Below are positions 55,918 to 64,000 of a stretch of DNA of 64,000 bases, piece after piece; the first letter of the stretch is position 1, and each line of letters opens with the position of its first letter. The stretch is from Nilaparvata lugens (Eukaryota; Arthropoda; Insecta; Hemiptera; Delphacidae), in the NCBI RefSeq assembly GCF_014356525.2, contig NC_052517.1:7581601-7645600 (forward strand), read 5' to 3'. Below the pieces are notes generated by a model. That model was not told the origin of the DNA. It saw only the letters and a list, made by a program, of their open reading frames with translations, and did no database searches. Made by a program: the position numbers and the translations under genes.

Positions 55918-56575
55918 GTAGTGAGGTCTAAGATTCAAGTCGACGGTTTTGCATTTCATTTTGTGTTTAAATGTTGCGCATTTACGGCGAAATGCAGCAA
56001 TAGATTTTCATAAAATTGACAGGTATATTCCTTTTTAAATTGCGCGTCGACGTATATATAAGGTTTTTGGAAATTTTGAATTTCAAGGATGATATAAACG
56101 GGAAAAGAGCCTCCTTCATACGTCAATATTAGAGTAAAAATCAGACTATAGAATTATTCATCATAAATCAGCTGGATTATAAATTGCATGCCATGACGCA
56201 TGCAATTCAATATCTCAATGTAACTAGATGAAAAATCAGCTGCTGTGTGGACTATTAATTGTATGCCTCATTGAATGTAATTTTTATGCACTATTAAATT
56301 AACTATTGATTGCATGCAATTAATAACTAAAATAACATAGTATTGTTTCTCGACCTTTCTCTACTTCCAACTTAGGCTGACCTGTTGCCAATATGTCTTG
56401 TAGAAGATAAGCTTTTGATGTTAGCATTTCTGATACACCAACCCCAACAGCCATTAGCCGTTTTCACACCGATATCTTGCCGACCCGACATTCAGACAGG
56501 ATTTACTCTAATGGACAGTATAATAGGAGGCTGGGGTTTATAGCTGCGCGAGGTCTACTGTTCACAAAACTACTG
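55918..56575 (+). mobile_element. G-family Helitron-like element, copy 3
   Basis: TTGACCAAGCGTAGTGAGGT to ACAAAACTACTGATAG. Lies exactly between the two direct repeat copies. An internal segment (56180-56500) differs from copies 1 and 2. Confidence 0.55.
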
Positions 56576-56620
56576 ATAGTAATACTGTTTCAATCAATGA
56601 AAGATATAGAAATGCATTTA

Positions 56621-57014
56621 GGGCCGGTTTCCGAGCTCGGGATTTAGGTGAGTTCTAGATTTTAAAAAGCTGGAGTCAGAAAATTGTCTTTCCAAAATGG
56701 GGCGTAGTCGTAGTCACAGTCAAAGTCACGATTAAATTAAATTTCGAAAAACTAGAAAACTGAACTGTCCAGTTTTATTGAACAGACAATAAAATAAAGA
56801 GAAAATAGTGTAAAGTTTCAGCTATTTTGAATTATTTAGGAATGTTTCATTTCGTCAAGGAAAAACGTTTCCAATATTATAGAAATGAGAGAATAAGGAT
56901 TTATTTTGCTGCAACTATTTTCTGCGACTACGCCCCGTTTTGGAAAACCAATTTTCTGACTGCAGCTGTTTAAAGTCTAGGACTTAGCTAAATCCCGAGC
57001 TCGGAAACCGGCCC
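56621..57014. mobile_element. P-family PIF/Harbinger-like MITE, intact
   Basis: GGGCCGGTTTCCGAGCTCGG and its complement at the ends, ~110-bp foldback arms (GGGGCGTAGTCGTAGTC.. / ..GACTACGCCCC), TTA on both sides. Confidence 0.8.
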
Positions 57015-57082
57015 TTAAAGTGAAGAATTGTTAGTACTTAGCGATTATGAAGTAAAAAGTGAAAGAATATACTTCCATCCTC

Positions 57083-57206
57083 CTTGTCCTCCTCCTCCTC
57101 CTCCTCCTCCTCCTCCTCCTCCTCCTCCTCCTCATCCTCCTCCTCATCCTCCTCCTCCTCCTTCTCTTCCTCCTCCTCATCCTCCTCCTCCTCCTCATCC
57201 TCCTCA
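57083..57206. repeat. (TCC)n microsatellite
   Basis: CTCCTC triplets with CAT interruptions. Spurious Pro/Ser/Arg/Glu frames. Confidence 0.95.
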
Positions 57207-57770
57207 AGTAAACCATTCATATTTTTCAGGATCATATTTGTTCAGCTCATAGTACATCATTCTATAACGAGAAACTACAAATCCAAATGGGGATGAACCT
57301 ATTCCATAGAATAGAATGACTTCCTACTTGATGACGTATCGTAGAAATGTCCATTCTTAACCACGTTCTATAAGGAGAAATATAGGTCAGAAAGGGTGTG
57401 TAAAGGAGTTAAAAATACGGTATAAGATTTCCTTTTTTGTCCCAAGACACGCTACGTCAAAGTCATAGAATTCATGTTATATATGTGAGAGTATGTGATA
57501 TGAAAGTATATATTGGTCAACACGCATTTCCTGTCGACTCTGTATTTGGTTGATTCAGATAAAACTGTGGTGAGATTCGTGCGGTTGACTGTAGTGAGCC
57601 TCCCAGGCTGGAGAACTCGCTCAAAACGCCGCTGATATTGAAATCAGTGGAAAATCAAGAGAAATAGTTCAAGTTCTATTAAGATAATATACAGATTGAA
57701 ATTACTGAGATGTTGCAATTATTCAAATGATAATAAATTAATAATTATTATTGAACGAAAATCCAAAGTA
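57207..57770. other. Unassigned intronic sequence
   Basis: Nothing recognised on either strand. Confidence 0.4.
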
Positions 57771-57890
57771 AATGCTGTAATTCACCCCAGCATTCTAGAA
57801 TTTCCATCTAGCTGTTTACCCTGTTGTCAATATTTGCAGTAGCAGAAGTCTTCGGGGTGATTTACAGCATTCACTTTGGATTTTAGTTCA
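57771..57890. repeat. SINE-tail foldback fragment
   Basis: TGCTGTAATTCACCCC and GGGGTGATTTACAGCA enclose AATTTCCATCTAGCTGTTTA.., the tail of the SINE seen at 13490-14205 with the tRNA head missing. Confidence 0.7.
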
Positions 57891-58161
57891 ATGAAAATTA
57901 TAATAATAATTTTTTCCCAATTAAATAATTCAGTTGAAAGCTTATTTTCGATTTGTGATGATAAATTATTAGAAAATGCTTTTGACTAAAAGCCATTCTG
58001 TCATAAATTAATTTATTAACTTAAAAGCTATTCTGTCATATCCTCTACGTTATGATAATCAAGTACACATTTTTCCTTTGAACTTTTTTGTCATTTCCTC
58101 AAAAAAGGACGTAGGAGTGAGTCAATTTCGTTGGCCGACAAACTCGATCTGTATAATGCTC

Positions 58162-58679
58162 TATAGTGAGGTCCACGTTATAATGGCAGTGTTTGATTAG
58201 CAATGGTATTGCTGTCCTTGTCCATCATTCAACAAAGCGGATAGCGCTATCTCTTTCTCTCTTTGCTCAGTTACCAGATCGTTTTTCAAGAATGTAGAAA
58301 TGATAATCAATTAACGAAATATTTCATCTTCATTATTAAAATTTATTATCAAATTATTGAGAAAATATATTTCTGCTTAAAATGGAAATTGATTATTTCA
58401 AACGAGAATGAACAGTTTATATTACATCAATAAACCTGTATCATAACTTATAAACAAAATATTACATCTCAATTATGAATTTTCATCATGAAATTATTAA
58501 AAAATATAATTGCTTGTTCAATAAAATATAAATTGATTATTTTAAACGAGAATGAACAGTTGATATTACATCAGCAAACCTATATCAGCTACCGTCCATA
58601 TAGCAGGCATTGACAAGAAGGATCGGCAATGTTGTTCTCCGATCTTTCCCCACTGCCATTATAACGTGAACCTCACTAT
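58162..58679. mobile_element. M-family MITE, intact reference copy
   Basis: About 518 bp. TIRs ATAGTGAGGTCCACGTTATA / TATAACGTGAACCTCACTAT. Several copies have TA at the borders, suggesting but not proving a Tc1/mariner-type origin. The interior is AT-rich with a duplicated block (AATAAATTATTTTAAACGAG-like) and no ORF. Confidence 0.85.
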
Positions 58680-58774
58680 GGAGGATTTGTGTTGATAATA
58701 ATTAGAATTTGATTCATGAAAGCAATGGAAAGTTACCGTCGAACAAACAAACTCACAAACGTTCAAGACTTGAG

Positions 58775-59226
58775 GCAAAGCCACCTCTAATGAAAGGCGT
58801 TGGTCTACAATATTGCAACGTCGCAGTGTAGGCCTAGAATATTCGTGGCCTACATAATATTAGAATATAGCCCTAGAATATATGCCAACATTATTCGTGA
58901 GAAAGAACAGCTGGTATTTCTTTTTTTTAATCTTTTTCACCAATCATGTATTATATTCCACTTTTTGTGTAGTTGAGAAGTTGATATTGTGGTAATTATT
59001 CATATTGAATGAAAAAGACTACGAAATTGTCTAAAACCACAGATTTAAATCTTGACAATTTCTTAGTCTTTTTTATTCAATATTGAATGAAAAAGACTAA
59101 GAAATTGTCAAAAACCACAGATTTAAATCTTGACAATTTCTTAGTCTTTTTCATTCAATATTATATTCCAGGACGACACTGCAACGTTGCAATATCGTAG
59201 GCCAGGGCCTAATATTAAAAGGTGGC
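58775..59226. mobile_element. MITE with ~50-bp TIRs and double internal hairpin
   Basis: GCCACCT..TCTACAATATTGCAACGTCG is matched by CAACGTTGCAATATCGTAGG..AGGTGGC. The centre (59000-59165) is two tandem palindromes of AATGAAAAAGACTAAGAAAT..GACAATTTCTTAGTC. Confidence 0.75.
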
Positions 59227-59636
59227 TATGCTTAGGGCATAAGTGGGAACTTTGCTACGCTCGTTCAAAGAATAACTCTGTATCAAAATCGAGCTTCCTT
59301 CCTATAAAAATATCGCCAGGTGCTCTTACGTGTTCATTGGAAAGGTTAAATACCGGAAACACTCTGGTGATTTCAGCAAAAGATACGACTTGGTCCTAGT
59401 TTTTAGGTTAGGAAAATCATTAAAACCGTGACACATGATATTTTAGCGGTCTTTAGAGTCATGTGATACTCCTATCAATTATATTTCTCACTCACTGGAA
59501 GGAATTTTGTAACCTTGTCCTATATTTCTGGGGCAGCATTCAAACTTTTTGAGATTTACCCCGTAAGAATCGAGATACCAAGAAGAAAAATGAGAAAGTG
59601 AAAAGAAAGCTACAGGAAAATATGATACCCAAAAGG

Positions 59637-59898
59637 CATACGCACACAAAGACCTTGAGGATATTATAGACCCACAATGCCTGTGCCTTCCCAATGATAG
59701 CTCTTACTTGAAATTGAAGGCCGCCATTGGGGCATTTTAGCATGATATATTATATCTATATATTTTTAATACTATAGATTACAAAGGCATTGGTATGTAA
59801 TAATCTTATAGGTTGCCCCCTCAATGGCCGATTTCAATTCCAAGTACGACACTAGCGCTGCATGTGAGTCTATGCATCTTTAAGGTCTTTGTACGCAC
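59637..59898. mobile_element. Diverged foldback MITE
   Basis: CGCACACAAAGACCTTGAGG.. pairs with ..TTTAAGGTCTTTGTACGCAC; further pairing around TTGAAATTGAAGGCCGCCAT / ATGGCCGATTTCAATTCCAA. Confidence 0.65.
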
Positions 59899-60446
59899 AT
59901 ATAGTGAGGTACACGTTATAATGGCAGTGAAAAAAGATAGGAGAACAACGTTGCCGATCCTCTGTCTTGTCAATGACAGTAGCTGATACCGGTTTATTGA
60001 TGTAATATTAACTGTTTATTCTCGTTTAAAATAATCAATTACATTTTATTGATCAATAAATTATATTTTATATTTTAGCAAGCAAGAAATTATATTTTGT
60101 TGCCATAGGAGAATAACGTTGCCAATCCTCTGTCTTGTCAATGCTTTCTATAGACGGTAGCTAATATAGGTTTATTGATGTAATATGAGAATAAACATTC
60201 TCGTTTAAAATAATCAATTATGTTTTACTAAGCAATAAATTATATTTCTCAATAATTTCATAATGAATTTTCATACTCAAGATGTAATATTTTGTTAATT
60301 AGTTATTAATTCTACATTTTTAAAATCCGATCTAGCAACAGAGCAAAGCGAGAAAGAGATATCACTATCCCCTTTGTTAAATGATAGACAAGGATAGCAA
60401 TACCATATCTAATCAAACACTGTCATTATAACGTGAACCTCACTAC
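59899..60446. mobile_element. M-family MITE, full length, opposite orientation to 58162
   Basis: TATAGTGAGGTACACGTTAT to TATAACGTGAACCTCACTAC. Contains the GATAGGAGAACAACGTTGCC end block twice (59938, 60108). Confidence 0.8.
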
Positions 60447-60689
60447 AGCAACAGACGGGTGTATGCAGTAGAAGAGAAAATCACCCCCCTCCCTCTCGGT
60501 GTTGGAATGTTTTCTATTTATTTGTCAAGACAATATCACACATCATCTATAGAATAGAATGGAAAGATGATTTATTTGAACAAAGCAAATATATAAATAT
60601 ATAGCACAAAAACCGTTTACAATGACTTTCAAAATAAGAAGTACCTACATCAGTAGCTAAAGAAATATTTAGATATCTATCATCTCTTT
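60447..60689. other. Unassigned sequence
   Basis: No gene recognised. Confidence 0.4.
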
Positions 60690-60981
60690 TTGGTAGAGAG
60701 TTTGTGGGGAGGATATTTTTAATATTGTTTCTGAAGAATGGACATTGATATGTCCAAAGCTCCGCCAATTTATGTAGATGCATAACAATATAATTATCCA
60801 TAGTTATTATATTACAAATTACTTTTTCATATCATATACTTTCAATAATTATTTTCTTAGTCTATATTATGTAAATTCATCTATAATTTTGCTGTATTGT
60901 GCGCTATTGTATATAAGTGTATAAGCCAGTATATATTGTAATCTACATAAATAAAGTACTCAATCAATCAATCAATCAATC
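60690..60981 (+). mobile_element. S-family retroelement 3' end
   Basis: GGTAGAGAGTTTGTGGGGAG to a CAATCAATCAATC tail. Same starting point as the copy at 29975. Confidence 0.8.
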
Positions 60982-61044
60982 AAATCATCAACCGTATCTA
61001 TAATACTAGGAGATAATAAAAGGAGAGGATAATAAACGCTTATA

Positions 61045-61228
61045 CCACTACTTCCGTAAGCAAAGCCATAGTGCATTCTGGTGACGTCAGCACAGGTAGG
61101 GCTCCTACACCAATAGAAACACTAGTTGATATAGATCAGCTGAAATCAAAAAAATTTTTATTGGTGTAGGAGCCCTACCTGTGCTGACGTCACACGAATG
61201 CACTACGGTTTTGCTTACGGAGGTAGTG
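61045..61228. mobile_element. Foldback MITE with 7-bp target duplication
   Basis: CACTACTTCCGTAAGCAAAG.. and its complement. Inner arms GTGACGTCAGCACAGGTAGG / CCTACCTGTGCTGACGTCAC. CTTATAC flanks both sides. Inserted in an H element's CTTATACACG. Confidence 0.75.
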
Positions 61229-61740
61229 CTTATACACGTACAGGATAGGAGAATTATGTTTGACGCATCTTCACGCCTCAACTACTGGACTGATCAACTT
61301 GAAATTTTGCATAATTATGGATTATTTATCTACCGAGGATTGTTATAGGCCTATTTTCAATTTTCCAAGATTTCATTATGTCAAGTTTTAAGTTAGTAAA
61401 GTTTTAAAAAAGACCCTTGCGGAGGCACGGAGCACGGGCTACTTTCTAGTCTATATTCTATTATATTAAAGTCTTGCTAGTCTATATTATACTATAATGA
61501 ATGAAAAAATAGTCTTAAACATGTACGGGAAAGGAAATTCGCTAATCATTCATCATCACGTCTCAACTACTCAACTGATTAACTTGAAATTTTGCATATA
61601 CGGTACTGTAGATTCTTAATTATTTATCGAGGATGATTATAGACCTATTTTAAATTCTTCAAGATTTCAGTAGACAAAGTTTTTAGTTTGTCAAGTTTTC
61701 AATTATTCATGCTTCCAGTTTGTTATACTTTGCTTGACAG
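61229..61740 (+). mobile_element. Two H-family Helitron-like copies in tandem
   Basis: 61229-61460 (ACGTACAGGATAGGAG..GGAGCACGGGCTACTTTCTAGT) and 61500-61740 (starts ATGAATGAAAAAATAGTC; GACGC-less, shares CACGTCTCAACTACTCAACT; 3' end lost). Confidence 0.5.
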
Positions 61741-61857
61741 TGGTCATAGCTGAAATTAATAGTATGTATTAAACGGTTTTCTATCTTTATCTTATTCCAC
61801 ATACCTTATTCATATCTTACACCACATACCATATTATCTTATTCTACTATCCCACAC

Positions 61858-62236
61858 TAGAATGACGTTCACGTTATAATGGCAGTGGCGAAAGATAGGA
61901 GAACAACGTTGCCGATCCTCTGTCTTGTCAATGCCTTCTATAGACGGTAGCTGATACAGGTTTATTGATGTAATATTAACTGTCCATTCTCGTTTAAAAT
62001 TATCAATTATATTTTATTGAGCAAGTAATTATGATTTTCATTAATTTCATAATGGATTTTCATACTAAAGATGTAATATCTTGTTTATTGATTATTAATT
62101 CTACATTTTTAAAAAACGATCTGGCAACAGAGCAAAGCGAGAAAGAGATAGCGCTATCCGCTTTGTTGAATGATAGACAAGGATAGCAATACTATTGCTA
62201 ATGAAACACTGTCATTGTAACGTGGACCTCTCTATA
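61858..62236. mobile_element. M-family MITE
   Basis: GACGTTCACGTTATAATGGC to GTAACGTGGACCTCTCTATA; shorter than 59899 by internal deletion. Confidence 0.75.
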
Positions 62237-62544
62237 ATCCACCTATGGGGTTGATATGTGATATTATGAAGGAGTTTAAGCTAGAAGGTTTTAGTTGATA
62301 GCCTAGTTCTAATTTCGTGCGTTTATCAAACATGAAAACGAAAGTAAAAATAGCTGAGAATGAAATAAATCTCTCTCGCATTCCCTGACATGAACCACCC
62401 TCCCCCAACCCTAAATCCCACATTTTTATCTAATTCTCAAATCTGGGAGGTGGTAAGACCTGGCCTGGAAAAAGTCGTAATTTGTAACAGGGTCAGATTT
62501 GACAGAAAAATAATCATACGTTTGAGAAATGGCGGTACGATAGT
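62237..62544. other. Unassigned sequence
   Basis: No gene or repeat recognised. Confidence 0.4.
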
Positions 62545-63060
62545 TAGGTCCACGTTATAATGGCAGTATTTGATTAACATTGGTGTTGTTATCCTTGTCT
62601 ATCATTCGACAAAGCAGGGAGCACTATCCTTCTCTTGCTCCAGAACACTAAGATCCACCCACTATTTTGATTTTCTCAAAGGGTTCCAATTACATATAGT
62701 AAGGTCCACGTTATAATGGCAGTGTTTGATTAGCAATGGTACTGTATTGCTATCCTTGTCTATCATTCAACAAAGCGGATAGTGCTATCCTTTTCTAGCT
62801 CCGCAACGATGCCAGATCGTCTTTTAACAATGTAGAATGAGTTAATAATAAATTAACAAAATATTCTATCTTAATCATTAAAATTCATTATGAAATTATT
62901 GAAAAATAAAAATTCTCGCTTAATAAAATAAAATTGTTTATTTTAAACGAGAAAGAACCGTTAATATTACATAAATGAGCCTGTATCAGCTATCGTCTAT
63001 AGAAGGCATTGACAAGACGGGGCTCGGCAACGTTGATCTCCTATCTTTTCTCTCCTATCT
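62545..63060. mobile_element. M-family MITE copies, one truncated and one nearly full
   Basis: 62545-62640 is a left-end fragment. 62698-63060 runs from TATAGTAAGGTCCACG to GGCAACGTTGATCTCCTATC and lacks the right TIR. Confidence 0.7.
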
Positions 63061-63214
63061 CATATTTAATGATGAAAATTTATTATTGAATCATTGGAAA
63101 ATATATTTTTCAAGACATCAAAATTTAATATATTTACAATATCTTATTAACCTGACAACGGTCTCATGACCAGATTTTCTCTTCGACTACCTACCTATAT
63201 GTTTGTGTGTGTCT

Positions 63215-63216
63215 AT

Positions 63217-63260
<44 letters not shown>

Positions 63261-63316
63261 ATATATATTATATATATATATATATATGCCATACGCTAAT
63301 AATAATAATAATAATA
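63215..63316. repeat. (AT)n and (AAT)n microsatellites
   Basis: AT run with TATT interruptions to about 63288, then AATAAT repeats. Confidence 0.95.
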
Positions 63317-63515
63317 TTTTTCAAAACAAATATATTATTCGTCAATAGAATATATTTTCAATGATAGAACTATAATTGAAATAGAATATTTTGTTAATCA
63401 ATTATATTTCTACATTGTTGAAATTCATCTGGCTACGTGGTGGAGTTAGAAAAGGATAGCACTATCTGCTGTGTGGAATGATAGACAAGAACAGCAACAG
63501 CAATGCTAATCGAAA
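63317..63515. mobile_element. M-family right-part fragment
   Basis: TTTTGTTAATCAATTATATT..GGATAGCACTATCTGCTGTG..AGACAAGAACAGCAACAGC. The right terminus is replaced by the next foldback. Confidence 0.6.
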
Positions 63516-63678
63516 GGTACATACAGATATACGCGCCGCAAACATGAGCAATTCACTTTTAATCAGCTGATGCTAAGCTTTTCATATCTGTATCTTACCG
63601 TTTCTGTAGGAATACAGATATAGTCAGCTGATTAAAAGTGAATTGCTCATGTTCGCGGCGCATATATCTGTACGCACC
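63516..63678. mobile_element. Near-perfect foldback MITE
   Basis: GGTACATACAGATATACGCG.. pairs with ..CATATATCTGTACGCACC. Inner arms ATGAGCAATTCACTTTTAAT and complement; the loop contains a second inverted pair ATCTGTATCTTACCG / GGAATACAGAT. Confidence 0.8.
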
Positions 63679-64000
63679 TAATTACTTGAGCCACAAATGG
63701 CGACCACGTGCTCTCCTAAAATTTAAAAATTGTAGATATATGTTATTTGTAGTAACACGTGCTCTGAACATATTGTATTGTAAGAACATGAACGCTCGAA
63801 GAGCTAGAATAATAAGAAGAACCGTTTCTCAAAACTATTGAGAATGCATTTGAATAGCCTACCTAGACAGATGCAGGGGTCATTACTCTTTTCCAAAATA
63901 GTTTGAAACAAAATCATTCTTTCCTAGAAATGTAACAGTATTCTAAACGTCAGTCACATACATGTCTACAATAGAAACCACATGGCCCACTGTGTTTTGT
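63679..64000. other. Unassigned sequence at window end
   Basis: Nothing recognised. Confidence 0.4.

Noticed and set aside
59187..59399. 70-codon plus-strand open frame (MQYRRPGPNIKRWLCLGHKW..)
   Set aside because: It starts inside the TIR of the 58775-59226 MITE and has no domain or splice support.

Overview
This is a stretch of a eukaryotic, almost certainly insect, nuclear genome. It is AT-rich and crowded with transposon remnants and microsatellites, and its few coding pieces are short exons with GT-AG splice sites separated by introns of many kilobases. The repeat repertoire (foldback MITEs, (AATC)n-tailed retroelement ends, Helitron-like A|T insertions, long GGA/TCC tracts) looks like a large hemipteran genome such as a planthopper. 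That assignment is inference from style, not a database match. No bacterial operon, CRISPR array, rRNA or intact multi-gene system is present.

One host gene crosses the window on the minus strand. Four usable exons are visible, all phase 0 at both ends. In transcript order they are: an acidic linker exon (37639-37848); a Gly/His-rich exon ending in the motif that leads into a doublecortin domain (19396-19665); a short alternative form of that exon (17796-17876); and the doublecortin (DCX) domain exon (6518-6745). A further copy of the Gly/His-rich exon (15765-16033) has lost one base and is a pseudo-exon. The product should bind microtubules. It resembles the insect DCX-EMAP/EML-like proteins, and its first and last exons lie outside the window.

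The 14.2-20.1 kb part of the intron region is a tandem duplication. Copy A (14158-16474) is a deletion derivative of copy B (16475-20107). The deletion removed the segment holding the alternative exon by recombination between two flanking copies of a foldback repeat, leaving a chimeric repeat with a visible switch point. The duplication breakpoint lies inside a tRNA-derived SINE that is itself part of a large inverted repeat (13490-14205).

The only long coding element is a 5'-truncated, frameshifted non-LTR retrotransposon (30377-33684, apurinic endonuclease plus reverse transcriptase, FADD motif). It sits inside one half of a 248-bp direct repeat, whose other half gives its empty site. A small element at 34033-34487 carries a 47-codon ORF resembling the N-terminus of a transposon tyrosine recombinase.

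The rest is layered repeat families, labelled here by letter. M: GGTCCACGTTATAATGG MITE, which has spawned a 127-bp satellite and a 35-bp minisatellite. R: CAAAGTGAC foldback. F: 1-kb giant foldback. P: PIF/Harbinger-like with TTA target duplications. Q: hAT-like, 8-bp duplications. E: CATAGAG ends, 7-bp duplications. G and H: Helitron-like. C: carries CA microsatellites. S: (AATC)n retroelement tail. The DCX exon is closely sandwiched between two multi-level transposon nests (4660-6421 and 6783-8985).
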